From the NCBI RefSeq assembly GCF_900107545.1, contig NZ_FNQZ01000004.1:124001-188000 (forward strand): 64,000 nucleotides of DNA, given 5' to 3'. Shown one piece after another: positions 34,399-44,230 of this stretch. This stretch comes from Pseudobutyrivibrio sp. ACV-2 (GTDB taxonomy: Bacteria > Bacillota > Clostridia > Lachnospirales > Lachnospiraceae). Position 1 is the first letter of the stretch. Every line of letters begins with the position of its first letter. The notes under the pieces are model-generated. The model saw nothing but the letters and a program-made list of their open reading frames with translations, was not told the origin of the DNA and searched no databases. Made by a program: the position numbers and the translations under genes.

Positions 34399-35886
34399 AT
34401 GGTTAGTAAAAAACAGAGGGCGCTTACCGTATTTTTAATTTTTATTCTTGCAGCAGCTATTGTAGGCGGAGTTTTTGCAATCAGCTATTTTAAGGGTGGG
34501 GTCACTTTCCCATGGCAGTTGGCTCAAAGTGAGTCAGTTGCAGAGCAGGCTACAGAGGAACCTCCGGCTTCAGAGCCAAAGCTTGTAATTACGGAAAAAG
34601 AAAAGAAACTTGATGAGGCAAAAAAAAGCGTAGAGGCCAAGGTTGAAGATGAAGAGGCAGTCCAGCTTGAAACCACCGAAGAAGAAACATCTGATGAAGC
34701 TACAGAGGCGGTTTCTCTTACAAATAGTGTAAAGCTTAAATACTACGGAAAACTTTCAGTAGATGGTTCACAGCTTGTAGACGAAAAAGGAAATCCGGCT
34801 TTGCTTATGGGTGTCAGCACACATGGCATTAACTGGTTCCCAGAGTTTGCGTCTAAAGATACAATCAAATCTCTCAGAGATACCTGGGGCATAAATGTTA
34901 TCCGTCTTGCCATGTACACAAGCGATTACAACGGCTACTGTGTGGGCGGTCAGGACAATCAGGACAAGCTTAAGGGCATAATTGATGAGGCAGTTGCCGC
35001 AGCCACTGAAAATGATATGTATGTTATCATTGACTGGCATATTTTAAATGACAATGACCCAAATGAATACAAGTCCGAAGCAATTCAGTTCTTTGGAGAG
35101 ATGGTTCGTAAATACGAATCAAACGACAATGTAATCTATGAGATTTGCAATGAGCCAAATGGAGATACTACCTGGGCAGACATTCGCAAATACGCAAATG
35201 AGGTCATCCCTGTCATCAGAAATGTTGATGAGGATGCAGTGATTTTAGTAGGTACACCTGAGTGGTCAAGTGATTTGGAATCTCCGCTAAACAGACCACT
35301 TAACTTTGACAATATTATGTATACATATCATTTCTATGCAGGCACACATCACTCAGCAGAGCGATCAGAGTTGATGGATGCATTAGAGCAGGAGCTTCCA
35401 GTATTTATTTCAGAATACGGTCTTGTTAATGACGATGGAAATGGTGATGTAGATATAGACGAGGCAGATGAATGGCTTGGCCTTATTAGAGAGTATGGTC
35501 TTTCATCATGCATATGGAATCTTTCAAATAAGGATGAAGGCTCAGCCCTGATAGATGCAGATTGCTCTAAGACAGCAGATTTTTCAATTGATGATGTATC
35601 AGATGAAGGAATGCGCTTTTTGGAAGCAGTTGCAAATTATAAAAACACATCCGTTCAGGAAGGTGTTTCTGTAGAAAAGGAATCTATCAAAACAGATAGA
35701 CAAAATGACACTGACAGTGAGGATGAAATTTCAATAGAGGAAACACAAGATATAGAGGAAGAAATCCTCGAAGAGTCAGAAAAAGAGGATGAGGCAAAGG
35801 CTTCAAAATCTAAAACAAGTAAAAAAGATAAGGAATCAACATCGAATTCCAAGTCAAAAAATAAAAGTAAGAATAGTAATAGATAG
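34399..35886 (+). CDS. Membrane-anchored GH5-family glycoside hydrolase (endoglucanase-like)
   Basis: Extracellular beta-glucanase type enzyme, 495 residues from ATG 34399 (GGAGG six bases upstream; the frame is open to 34294 without a ribosome site). A signal or anchor helix spans about 9-30, then an acidic linker to residue 110. The GH5 barrel follows (LLMGVSTHGINWFPEF, VIRLAMYTSDYNGYC), with acid/base Glu252 in YEICNEPNG and nucleophile Glu339 in PVFISEYG. The subfamily pattern is GH5_2-like cellulase. The last 100 residues are very acidic, then Lys/Ser-rich, with no carbohydrate-binding module. The Xaa-Pro peptidase gene follows after 12 bases. Confidence 0.9.
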   Translation: MVSKKQRALTVFLIFILAAAIVGGVFAISYFKGGVTFPWQLAQSESVAEQATEEPPASEPKLVITEKEKKLDEAKKSVEAKVEDEEAVQLETTEEETSDEATEAVSLTNSVKLKYYGKLSVDGSQLVDEKGNPALLMGVSTHGINWFPEFASKDTIKSLRDTWGINVIRLAMYTSDYNGYCVGGQDNQDKLKGIIDEAVAAATENDMYVIIDWHILNDNDPNEYKSEAIQFFGEMVRKYESNDNVIYEICNEPNGDTTWADIRKYANEVIPVIRNVDEDAVILVGTPEWSSDLESPLNRPLNFDNIMYTYHFYAGTHHSAERSELMDALEQELPVFISEYGLVNDDGNGDVDIDEADEWLGLIREYGLSSCIWNLSNKDEGSALIDADCSKTADFSIDDVSDEGMRFLEAVANYKNTSVQEGVSVEKESIKTDRQNDTDSEDEISIEETQDIEEEILEESEKEDEAKASKSKTSKKDKESTSNSKSKNKSKNSNR

Positions 35887-35898
35887 GAGTTTTTAGTA

Positions 35899-37692
35899 AT
35901 GACAACAAATGAGAAAATCGCGGAATTGCGTAATTTAATGAAAGACAGAGGTATGGATATGTACCTCATTCCTACAGACGATTTTCACTCATCAGAATAT
36001 GTGGGTGAGCACTTTAAGTCCCGCAGCTTTATGACAGGCTTCACAGGCTCTGCCGGAACAGCCGTAATCACACTGGACGAGGCTCATCTTTGGGCAGATG
36101 GACGTTATTTCGTACAGGCTGCCAAGCAGATTGCAGGCTCAGAGGTTATCCTAGAGCGCATTGGAGAGCCAGGCGTTCCAGAGGTAGAGGAATTCATCGA
36201 AAAGAATTTTAAAAAGGGTGGTTGCCTTGGTTTTGATGGTCGTTGCGTTTCAGCAAAAAATGCGGCTAAATATTTCGATATTGCAAGAGAAAATGATGGC
36301 CAGCTTGCTACTACAGAAGACTTAGTTGATCTCATCTGGAAGGATAGACCAGCTCTTCCAAAGGCTGCTACATGGGTACTTGAAGATGAATTCTCAGGTG
36401 AGAGCATGCAGGCTAAAATCTATCGCATCCGCGAAAAGATGAAGAAGAAAAAGGCTGACGCACATCTTGTTTCAAGCCTTTATGATATCGCTTATATCTT
36501 AAATATCCGTGGAAATGATATTGATTGTGTTCCTGTTTTCCTTTCATTTTTACTTATTACAGATGACAGCGTAATCCTCTTTACAGACACAACAAACTGG
36601 CCAGAAGAGGTTATGAGCTATCTCAACGAAAACAGCGTAAAGCTTTACCCATATGACATGATTTATCATTATCTTCAGAGCGCAGATATGGCAGGCAGAA
36701 GCGTACTTCTTGATCAGTCAATCATCAATTACAACATGTTTAAAGCATTAGAGGGTTCGGCTAAAATCATCGATGGCAAGAATCCATCAGAGCTCATGCG
36801 TGCTGTGAAAAATGAGACAGAGATTAAGAATACAAAGCTTGCCCACATCAAGGATGGCGTGGCTTGCACAAAGGCTATCAAATGGGTTAAGGAAAATGTA
36901 GGCAAAGAGCCAATGACAGAAATCACTGTTTCTGATTATTATGAGGCTCGCCGTAGAGAGCAGGAGAACTTCGTTGACCTTTCATTTGGTACTATCTCAG
37001 CTTACGGTCCAAATGCTGCAATGATGCATTACAGTGCAAAGCCAGGTTCAGAGGCTACACTTAAGCCAGAGGGATTTTTACTTGTAGATTCTGGTGCTCA
37101 CTTCCTTGAGGGTACTACAGATATCACTCGTACTATCGCACTTGGCGAGCTTACACAGCAGATGAAGGAGTACTACACAGTAGTTCTTCGTTGCCACTTG
37201 AGACTTATGGCAGCCAATTTCCCTAAGGGAGTTACCGGTGCCAACCTTGACATTCTCTCTCGTGGTCCCGTATGGGATATGGGACTTGATTATCGCTGTG
37301 GTACAGGTCACGGTGTTGGTCACATTCTCAATGTTCACGAAGGTCCAAACCGTTTCCATTGGAGAGTTCTTAAGGGACAAAACTCGGCAGAAATCATGCC
37401 TGGTATGATTACTACAGACGAGCCAGGACTTTATATCGAGGATGGCTTTGGAATCCGTATTGAAAATGAGCTTCTTTGCGTTGCAGGCAAGACTACAGAG
37501 TATGGTGATTTCCGTCATTTTGAGTCACTTACAGTGTGCCCAATCGACCTTGATCCTGTTATCCCAGAGATGATGACTGAGGCAGAAAAGAAGACATTAA
37601 ACGAATACCATGCAATGGTTCGTGAGACCCTTAAGCCATACCTTTCAGATGAAGAAAATGCATGGCTTGCTAAAGAAACTAGAGACATTTAA
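35899..37692 (+). CDS. pepP: Xaa-Pro aminopeptidase, M24B family
   Basis: Cytoplasmic metallopeptidase that removes an N-terminal residue before proline. The 597-residue protein has two creatinase-like N-terminal domains (about 1-300) and the pita-bread catalytic domain with metal ligands in DSGAHFLEGTTDITRT (two Asp), GTGHGVGHILNVHEGP (His), TDEPGLYIEDG (Glu) and RIENELL (Glu). A C-terminal M24 extension follows. Length is that of the three-domain form common in Firmicutes. AGGAG lies nine bases before the ATG. It probably shares a transcript with the GH5 gene. Confidence 0.93.
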   Translation: MTTNEKIAELRNLMKDRGMDMYLIPTDDFHSSEYVGEHFKSRSFMTGFTGSAGTAVITLDEAHLWADGRYFVQAAKQIAGSEVILERIGEPGVPEVEEFIEKNFKKGGCLGFDGRCVSAKNAAKYFDIARENDGQLATTEDLVDLIWKDRPALPKAATWVLEDEFSGESMQAKIYRIREKMKKKKADAHLVSSLYDIAYILNIRGNDIDCVPVFLSFLLITDDSVILFTDTTNWPEEVMSYLNENSVKLYPYDMIYHYLQSADMAGRSVLLDQSIINYNMFKALEGSAKIIDGKNPSELMRAVKNETEIKNTKLAHIKDGVACTKAIKWVKENVGKEPMTEITVSDYYEARRREQENFVDLSFGTISAYGPNAAMMHYSAKPGSEATLKPEGFLLVDSGAHFLEGTTDITRTIALGELTQQMKEYYTVVLRCHLRLMAANFPKGVTGANLDILSRGPVWDMGLDYRCGTGHGVGHILNVHEGPNRFHWRVLKGQNSAEIMPGMITTDEPGLYIEDGFGIRIENELLCVAGKTTEYGDFRHFESLTVCPIDLDPVIPEMMTEAEKKTLNEYHAMVRETLKPYLSDEENAWLAKETRDI

Positions 37693-37697
37693 TTACT

Positions 37698-37721
37698 GCC
37701 AGCACCGCTGACAGATGAGGG
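37698..37721 (+). repeat. Truncated two-hairpin palindrome supplying the polA ribosome site
   Basis: Only the second half of the repeat is present: GCCAGC-ACC-GCTGAC (37698-37712) then AGATGAGGG (37713-37721). The GAGGG end is the only Shine-Dalgarno-like stretch before the polA ATG at 37728. Compare GTCAGC-ACCA-GCTGAC-GGATGAGGG at 40463-40487. Confidence 0.65.
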
Positions 37722-37727
37722 TGATTA

Positions 37728-40433
37728 ATGAGCAAACTATTATTAATGGATGGTCACAGCATCCTAAATAGAGCCTTTTATGGCTTACCAGATTTAACAA
37801 ATAGCGCCGGGGAACATACCGGCGCAATTTTTGGTTTCATAAACATGATGCTGAAATTTATAGATGACGAGCAGCCGGACTATTTTGCAGTGGCATTTGA
37901 TGTCCATGCTCCTACATTCAGACACAAGATGTACGAAGCCTACAAGGGCACCAGAAAGCCTATGCTTCCAGAGCTTAAGGAACAGGTGCCACGCATGCAG
38001 GAAATGCTTAAGGCAATGGGCGTTCCTGTTATCACAATGGAGGGCTGGGAAGCTGATGATATCCTTGGCACACTTTCTAGAATTGGAGAAGAAAAGGGCC
38101 TTGATGTTACCATCGTTTCCGGTGACAGAGATCTGCTTCAGCTAGCCACTAAAAAGGTTAAAATTTCCATCCCTAAGACGAAAAAAACTGGTACTGAAAT
38201 CGAGCAGTATTTTGCAGAGGATGTTCAGGCTCTTTATGGTGTAACACCAAAGCAGTTCATTGATGTAAAAGCGTTGATGGGTGATGCAAGTGACAATATC
38301 CCAGGTGTAGAAGGTATCGGAGAGAAGACAGCTTCAGCCTTGATTGCAAAATACGGTTCCATTGAGGAATGCCACGCTCATGTTGATGAGCTCAAGCCAC
38401 CTAGGGCATCTAAAAATCTTGCTGCCCAGTGGGATATAGCGGTACTTTCAAAGGAGCTTGCCACTATCAATCTCAACGCTCCAGTAGAGCTTGATGAGGA
38501 AAGCACAAAGCTTACAAATCTGTTTACAGAAGAAGCATATTTACTTTGCAAGCAGTATGAGCTTAAAAAGCTTTTACCACGTTTTGAAGCAAAAGAAACT
38601 GCAAAGGTACAAGATACTACTTCAGAGACTTTTAAACGTATATACGAATTAACAGATGTGGAGGATTTCTTTGCTGAAATAGCAAAGTCAGGCAACTCTT
38701 TTGTGGGGGTAAACATCATGGCAGGAGAGGATAGAGTCATAAAAGGTGCTGCTCTTTCTGCAGGTGAGTCTACAATATACGTTGATTGCCAGGGCTTCAT
38801 CACAGCTGAGTATCTGGTTCACAAGCTGATGGAAATCAGTAAGGCAGGGGTTAAGCTTTGCTTTTGGGATTTGAAGAATGCAATGCATTTGATTTTTGAC
38901 ATCCTAAGCGCCGAAGAAAAGGCTCTAGTTTTAGAAAAAGGCGGTAAGACAGAAATATTCCCTACAGCAGTTGATGTGGCTGTTGCGGCATATCTTTTAA
39001 ATCCTACTAAAAATGAATACACTGCCGATGATGTGGCCAATGAAATGCTTGGAATATTAATTCCAGCCCAGGCTGATTTATTCGGAAAAACAAAGCTTAG
39101 TGTTGCTTTGTCAGATGACAGTTTTTCTGATGCTGTTACAACCTACGCTTGCTACAATGCCTACGTTGCTTATGCTTCATTTGAAAAGGTAATCGATGAA
39201 ATCAAAAAAGAGGGCATGCTTGATATCTATGAAAAAATTGAAATGCCTTTAGTTTACACTCTTTTTGATATGGAGCTACAGGGCGTTGCCATGGATGCAG
39301 GGGCGCTTGCAGAATTTGGTGAAAAGCTTTCAGTTCGTATATGCGAATTAGAACAGAGCATCTACACTCAAGCAGGTGAAGAGTTCAACATCAATTCACC
39401 AAAGCAGCTAGGTGTTATTCTTTTTGAAAAGCTTGGAATACAGGGAGGCAAAAAGACAAAGACAGGATATTCTACGGCAGCAGACGTGTTGGAAGAACTT
39501 TCTGCCACAAATCCTATAATATGTGATATATTAGAGTACAGACAGTTAGCAAAGCTTAAGAGTACCTATGTTGAGGGGCTCGCAGGCTGCCTGGATGAAG
39601 ACGGTAGAATCCGCTCTACATTTATGCAGACTGTTACAGCTACAGGAAGAATCAGCTCCACAGAGCCAAATCTTCAAAATATACCTATCAGAATGGAGCT
39701 TGGCCGCGAAATCAGAAAGGTATTCCATCCAAAGGAGGATTGCGTATTTTTAGATGCGGACTATTCTCAGATTGAGCTTAGAGTTTTGGCTCACATGTCA
39801 GGTGATGATAATCTTATAAATGCTTTCAAAGCAGGACAGGATATTCACCGTTCCACAGCATCGCTGGTATTCAACACACCTTTTGATGAGGTTACAGATT
39901 TACAGCGACGCAGTGCCAAGGCTGTAAACTTTGGAATAGTCTATGGTATCAGTGCTTTTGGACTTGCCAAGGATATTGGAGTTGGCAGAAAGGAAGCCCA
40001 AGAGTATATCGATAGCTATTTTGTAGCATATCCAAAGATGCATGAATTCCTTGAGGGCTTAAAAGCTTCAGCCAAGGAGACAGGCTATGCCACTACCATG
40101 TATGGTCGACGTCGCCCAGTGCCAGAGCTTGCCTCATCAAACTTCATGACACGCCAGTTTGGTGAGAGAATAGCTATGAATTCACCAATTCAGGGTACAG
40201 CCGCTGATATCATCAAAATCGCCATGGTAAATGTCCATGACAGACTTTTAAAAGAAGGACTTAAGTCAAAGCTTCTCCTTCAGGTGCATGATGAGCTCCT
40301 AGTTGAAACCTACGAGTCAGAGCGCCCACAGGTAGAAAAACTCATCGCCGAAGAAATGGAGAACGCAGCACAGCTATCTGTTAATCTTGAAATAGATATG
40401 AACGCTGGAAAAACCTGGGACGAGGCTCACTAA
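37728..40433 (+). CDS. polA: DNA polymerase I
   Basis: Fills gaps and removes RNA primers during replication and repair. The 901-residue protein has the 5' nuclease domain (about 1-290; LLLMDGHSILNRAFYG, VSGDRDLLQL), a central domain (about 305-480) lacking the DxE residues of a 3'-5' proofreading exonuclease, as usual in Firmicutes, and the polymerase domain. In the last, motif A is DYSQIELR with Asp678, motif B is RRSAKAVNFGIVYG, and motif C is VHDE with Asp855. Its ribosome site appears to come from a truncated intergenic repeat. A full copy of the same repeat follows its stop codon. Confidence 0.95.
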   Translation: MSKLLLMDGHSILNRAFYGLPDLTNSAGEHTGAIFGFINMMLKFIDDEQPDYFAVAFDVHAPTFRHKMYEAYKGTRKPMLPELKEQVPRMQEMLKAMGVPVITMEGWEADDILGTLSRIGEEKGLDVTIVSGDRDLLQLATKKVKISIPKTKKTGTEIEQYFAEDVQALYGVTPKQFIDVKALMGDASDNIPGVEGIGEKTASALIAKYGSIEECHAHVDELKPPRASKNLAAQWDIAVLSKELATINLNAPVELDEESTKLTNLFTEEAYLLCKQYELKKLLPRFEAKETAKVQDTTSETFKRIYELTDVEDFFAEIAKSGNSFVGVNIMAGEDRVIKGAALSAGESTIYVDCQGFITAEYLVHKLMEISKAGVKLCFWDLKNAMHLIFDILSAEEKALVLEKGGKTEIFPTAVDVAVAAYLLNPTKNEYTADDVANEMLGILIPAQADLFGKTKLSVALSDDSFSDAVTTYACYNAYVAYASFEKVIDEIKKEGMLDIYEKIEMPLVYTLFDMELQGVAMDAGALAEFGEKLSVRICELEQSIYTQAGEEFNINSPKQLGVILFEKLGIQGGKKTKTGYSTAADVLEELSATNPIICDILEYRQLAKLKSTYVEGLAGCLDEDGRIRSTFMQTVTATGRISSTEPNLQNIPIRMELGREIRKVFHPKEDCVFLDADYSQIELRVLAHMSGDDNLINAFKAGQDIHRSTASLVFNTPFDEVTDLQRRSAKAVNFGIVYGISAFGLAKDIGVGRKEAQEYIDSYFVAYPKMHEFLEGLKASAKETGYATTMYGRRRPVPELASSNFMTRQFGERIAMNSPIQGTAADIIKIAMVNVHDRLLKEGLKSKLLLQVHDELLVETYESERPQVEKLIAEEMENAAQLSVNLEIDMNAGKTWDEAH

Positions 40434-40435
40434 TA

Positions 40436-40487
40436 GCCTTCCCCCTCAAGTAGGGGGAAGGTGTCAGCACCAGCTGACGGATGAGGG
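40436..40487 (+). repeat. Two-hairpin intergenic palindrome, copy after polA
   Basis: CCTTCCCCCT (40437-40446) pairs with AGGGGGAAGG (40452-40461); after TG, GTCAGC (40463-40468) pairs with GCTGAC (40473-40478), then GGATGAGGG. Downstream to 40570 the sequence is markedly C-rich, then TATAAT at 40553-40558 may be a -10 for the next gene. Confidence 0.8.
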
Positions 40488-40585
40488 TATGAACTACCGC
40501 CCCCACACAACCTAAACCTCCCCCCACCACCAGCTACTCATATATCCGGGAGTATAATGCATAAACATTTAGGAGGATGAAAAAA

Positions 40586-41398
40586 ATGGATTTTCCAAGA
40601 AAACAAATTAAGGCTAACGCTAGAGCAGCCCTTTCAGCCAACTATTGGCCAGTCGTAGGAATATTATTCTTAGGCTCAATACTGGCATCAGCTGTTACAA
40701 CTGTTGCATATGTTCCTACATATGTTTCCACAGTTACAGCAGCTTTAAATGGCTATTATTCAGAGGCCGCAACAGCAACAAGTGGTGTTTCGTCAGTTGT
40801 TTCAATTTTGGGAATACTTATTTTTATCTTTTTTGAGGTAGGTATTGCATGGTTTGCATACACTGTTTACCGTGGAGAAACACCAGATGTAGGACATCTT
40901 TTTGTAGGTTTTAAGGATGGCAGATTTGGCAGAGTGCTTGGTGGTATGCTTTTAGTTACACTTTATACATTTCTCTGGTCACTTTTATTTATCATTCCAG
41001 GAATCATCAAGTCATATCAGTATGCTATGATGCCATATCTTCTTATCGACAGACCTGATTTATCTATCAAAGAATGCTTTGCCATGTCAAAAGAAATGAC
41101 AGCAGGTCACAAATGGCATTTATTTGTACTTGATTTAAGCTTCATTGGATGGGCACTTCTTGCAGCTCTTACGCTTGGCATTCTTGACATTTTCTATGTG
41201 ACACCTTACCTTACACTTGCACAGGCAGGCGCATATGATTACCTCAAGAGAACACGTATGCCTAAACAGGCTGTAGAGCGACCAGTGTTCCAGTCAGCAA
41301 CATACGACGCAGACTACACAGGTGAGTCTGAAACAAGAAGCAGCGTTGATTCATGGGATAACACAACAACAGATAACAGTGATATTTTTGACGAGTAA
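40586..41398 (+). CDS. DUF975-family integral membrane protein
   Basis: A 270-residue membrane protein matching the DUF975 pattern: N-terminal RKQIKANARAALSANYWPVV, central VLGGMLLVTLYTFLWSLLFIIPGIIKSYQYAMMPYLLID, then CFAMSKEMTAGHKWHLFVLDLSF. There are about five hydrophobic segments and a polar C-terminus after residue 225. ATG 40586 is nine bases after AGGAGG; the ATG at 40577 sits on that site and is not used. Function is unknown in the family. CoaE follows four bases after the stop. Confidence 0.85.
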   Translation: MDFPRKQIKANARAALSANYWPVVGILFLGSILASAVTTVAYVPTYVSTVTAALNGYYSEAATATSGVSSVVSILGILIFIFFEVGIAWFAYTVYRGETPDVGHLFVGFKDGRFGRVLGGMLLVTLYTFLWSLLFIIPGIIKSYQYAMMPYLLIDRPDLSIKECFAMSKEMTAGHKWHLFVLDLSFIGWALLAALTLGILDIFYVTPYLTLAQAGAYDYLKRTRMPKQAVERPVFQSATYDADYTGESETRSSVDSWDNTTTDNSDIFDE

Positions 41399-41401
41399 AA
41401 T

Positions 41402-42025
41402 ATGGAATTTATAGGAATTACAGGGGGCATCGGAGCTGGCAAGAGCACGGTGCTCTCTTTGTTAAAAGAAAATTTTAATTGCAAAGTACTTCTTGCAGAT
41501 GAGGTGGCAGCAGAATTAATGACACCAGGACACACGTGCTTTGCCCAGGTGGTGGCACTGCCATGGCCTTCTTCTATCCTAAATGAAAAAGGAGAAATCG
41601 ATAGACCTCTTATGGCAAAATACATGTTTGCCGACGAGAAACTTCTCAAAGAGGTTAATTCCATAGTTCATCCTGCAGTGGAGAAAGAAGTACTAAATCA
41701 AGTGGAAATCGAAAGAGAGAGCCACAATATAGAGTATTTTTTCTTTGAAGCTGCATTGCTCATAGAATGTGGATATGGTAAACTTGTTGATAAGATGTGG
41801 TATATCTATGCAAGCCCTGAAGTCCGCACTAAAAGGCTTATGAGCTCCCGTGGATACACCAAAGAACGTATCGAAAATACCTTTAAAGTGCAGCGCTCTG
41901 ACGCAAGCTTTAGAGAGCATTGTGATGTGGTAATCGACAATAGTGGCACAAAGGCGGATACTTTGAATCAGCTTAAGATTAACCTTTCACAGGAGAAGGT
42001 GGACGAAGGTCAAGCGAGGGAATAG
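41402..42025 (+). CDS. coaE: Dephospho-CoA kinase
   Basis: Last step of coenzyme A synthesis: phosphorylates the ribose 3'-OH of dephospho-CoA. The 207-residue protein has P-loop GITGGIGAGKST at 5-16, the DEVAAELMTPG substrate segment and lid motif RLMSSRGYTKERIENTFKVQ. Length is normal. It follows the DUF975 gene by three bases and must be translationally linked. The C-terminus ends with a short charged extension. Confidence 0.93.
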   Translation: MEFIGITGGIGAGKSTVLSLLKENFNCKVLLADEVAAELMTPGHTCFAQVVALPWPSSILNEKGEIDRPLMAKYMFADEKLLKEVNSIVHPAVEKEVLNQVEIERESHNIEYFFFEAALLIECGYGKLVDKMWYIYASPEVRTKRLMSSRGYTKERIENTFKVQRSDASFREHCDVVIDNSGTKADTLNQLKINLSQEKVDEGQARE

Positions 42026-42070
42026 TGAGTCGATAGCACATTATTAATTACAACAAAAGGGGAAATATTC

Positions 42071-44164
42071 ATGGAAAAAAAGGACATAGTTTTCGGCTTG
42101 GATATTGGAACGCGTAATGTCATTGGTACAGTGGGTTATTTAGAGGGGAATGAGTTTCATGTCATAGCACAGGCTCTTAGAGAACACGACACAAGAGCTA
42201 TGCTTGATGGACAGATTCACGATATAGGTCGAGTTGGAGCCACATGTAACGCTGTAAAGCAGGAGCTTGAAGAGCTTACAGGGTATACTCTCACTCAGGT
42301 GTGTATAGCTGCCGCTGGTCGTGTGCTTCGCACTGTTACTACTCACGTGGAGATGGAATATCCTGAGGAGTCAATTGTTACAGGTGAAGATTTGCACACT
42401 CTTGACATGCTTGGCATCGAGCAGGCCGGCAAGGAAATCAAGGGAGACGAGGATAAAAAATACAAGTTCTTCTGCGTAGGCTATACTACCATGAAGTACT
42501 ATTTAAATGGAGATGTATTTACCTCCATCGAGGATCACAAGGCTGAAGTCATCGGTGAGGATATCATTGTTACCTTCCTTCCTGAGGATGTTGTAGATGG
42601 TCTTTATGCTGCTGTTGGAAAAGCCGGGCTTACTGTTGCAAACCTTACTTTGGAGCCTATTGCTGCCATCAATGTTGCTATCCCTCTTAATTTCAGAATG
42701 CTTAACATCGCTCTAATCGATGTAGGTGCAGGCACATCCGATATCTGTGTCACAAGAGATGGCAGTATCATCGCCTATGGTATGATTCCTATGGCGGGAG
42801 ATGAGCTTACAGAGGTTTTGGTTCAGGAATATCTGGTAGATTTCGCTACTGCAGAGTATATCAAGCGTTCATCCACTGAAGGTGGCGAAATTACTTACGA
42901 GGATATTATGGGTATCAGCCACACAATCAAATCGGAGGATGTGTATAAGCTGACCGACCCTATTATGAAAAAAATTGCCAGTGAGGTAGCTACAAAAATT
43001 AAACAGCTCAATGGTGATAAAGCAGTCTCCGCAGCCTTTGTTGTAGGTGGTGGCGGTAAAATACACGGCTTTACAGAATCACTTGCAAAGGATTTAGGAA
43101 TTGTCAGCGAGCGTGTTGCTCTCCGTGGTGAGGAAGTCATGAAGAACATCACCTTCGAGCAGAAGGATGTTAAAAAGGATTCTCTCCTTGTTACACCTAT
43201 CGGTATCTGCTTGAATTATTATGAGACAAAGAACAACTTCATCATGATTCACTTCAATGGTGAGATGATGAAGCTTTATGATAATGGACAACTTACAATT
43301 GTCGATGCAGCTATGCAGGCAGGCTTTGCTGCTGAGCAGCTCTTCCCTCGTCGCGGACGTGAGATTAATTTCACAGTCAACGGCGTTGCCCGCATGATTC
43401 GAGGCACTGAAGGAGAGTCTGCCATCGTAAAGATGAACGGCAAAAATGTTGGCATCAACACACCACTTGAGTTCAACTGTGATATCGAACTCATTCCATC
43501 TACAGTTGGTGAAGGTGGAAATGGTACGATAGCAGATTTGGCAGAATTCACCACTGAATATCTGTATTTCACAGTCTGCGGCCATCGCGTAAAATGTCCA
43601 AAATTTGTAGAGGTTAATGGCTCCATGGAGCTACCTACCTATGCTGTCAAAGATGGAGATGTAATTGAGACTCGCCCATTCTACACAGTAGGACAATTAG
43701 CAGAGTTTATGGATGTTACCATAGATGACAGATATGAGATTTTAGTAAACAATCGTCCATCCACAAAGGACTCACTTGTATATGAGAATTTTGTTATTGA
43801 TTGGACCACTACTACACCAGTGGCATATGCCGGAGATTATTTGGTAGAGGATGGGGAAGGGCTTCCAGAGGACTATGAGTCTATTGAGGTTGCCCCAGAG
43901 ACAGTCAGTGATGTTCATACCAAAATGAAACCTGAGATTATGGATATGCCAATCACTATAAACGGTAAAAAGCGCATCCTCTCAGGCAAAAAGGATTACA
44001 TCTTTGTAGATATTTACAACATTATTAATTTTGACCCAGCCGAAAGCAATGGACGTCCACTTGTCACCAAAATCAACGGACAAAAATGCGGCTACTCAGA
44101 TGTTCTCCACCCAGACGACGAAGTCGAGGTTTATTGGGACAAGCAAATAGGGGGGACCCTTTAA
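42071..44164 (+). CDS. Large FtsA-like actin-fold ATPase
   Basis: A 697-residue protein. The first 370 residues are FtsA/PilM-like: phosphate-1 motif FGLDIGTRNVIGTVGYL, CIAAAGRVLRTVTTHVEME, phosphate-2 LIDVGAGTSDICVTRDG, adenosine motif AAFVVGGGGKIHGF. The remaining 320 residues are beta-rich, with repeated VNG/ING-type hairpins (FTVNGVARMIRG, ITINGKKRILSG, TKINGQKCGYSD), and have no amphipathic membrane helix like that of true FtsA. Family members of this size occur in Clostridia and are annotated as cell-division or pilus-assembly proteins; the job is not known. It follows coaE by 45 bases with its own AAGGGGAA site. Confidence 0.75.
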   Translation: MEKKDIVFGLDIGTRNVIGTVGYLEGNEFHVIAQALREHDTRAMLDGQIHDIGRVGATCNAVKQELEELTGYTLTQVCIAAAGRVLRTVTTHVEMEYPEESIVTGEDLHTLDMLGIEQAGKEIKGDEDKKYKFFCVGYTTMKYYLNGDVFTSIEDHKAEVIGEDIIVTFLPEDVVDGLYAAVGKAGLTVANLTLEPIAAINVAIPLNFRMLNIALIDVGAGTSDICVTRDGSIIAYGMIPMAGDELTEVLVQEYLVDFATAEYIKRSSTEGGEITYEDIMGISHTIKSEDVYKLTDPIMKKIASEVATKIKQLNGDKAVSAAFVVGGGGKIHGFTESLAKDLGIVSERVALRGEEVMKNITFEQKDVKKDSLLVTPIGICLNYYETKNNFIMIHFNGEMMKLYDNGQLTIVDAAMQAGFAAEQLFPRRGREINFTVNGVARMIRGTEGESAIVKMNGKNVGINTPLEFNCDIELIPSTVGEGGNGTIADLAEFTTEYLYFTVCGHRVKCPKFVEVNGSMELPTYAVKDGDVIETRPFYTVGQLAEFMDVTIDDRYEILVNNRPSTKDSLVYENFVIDWTTTTPVAYAGDYLVEDGEGLPEDYESIEVAPETVSDVHTKMKPEIMDMPITINGKKRILSGKKDYIFVDIYNIINFDPAESNGRPLVTKINGQKCGYSDVLHPDDEVEVYWDKQIGGTL

Positions 44165-44167
44165 TGA

Positions 44168-44222
44168 AGCCTTCCCCTTTAGGGAAGAGATAATGCTTTA
44201 GCATTATCTGCCACCCGGCGAG
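44168..44222 (+). repeat. Divergent two-hairpin palindrome after the FtsA-like gene
   Basis: It starts GCCTTCCCCTTTAGGGAAG like the other copies, but the second stem is GATAATGC-TTTA-GCATTATC (44189-44208) and the GGATGAGG end is replaced by CCCGGCGAGG. Confidence 0.6.
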
Positions 44223-44230
44223 GAAAGTTA

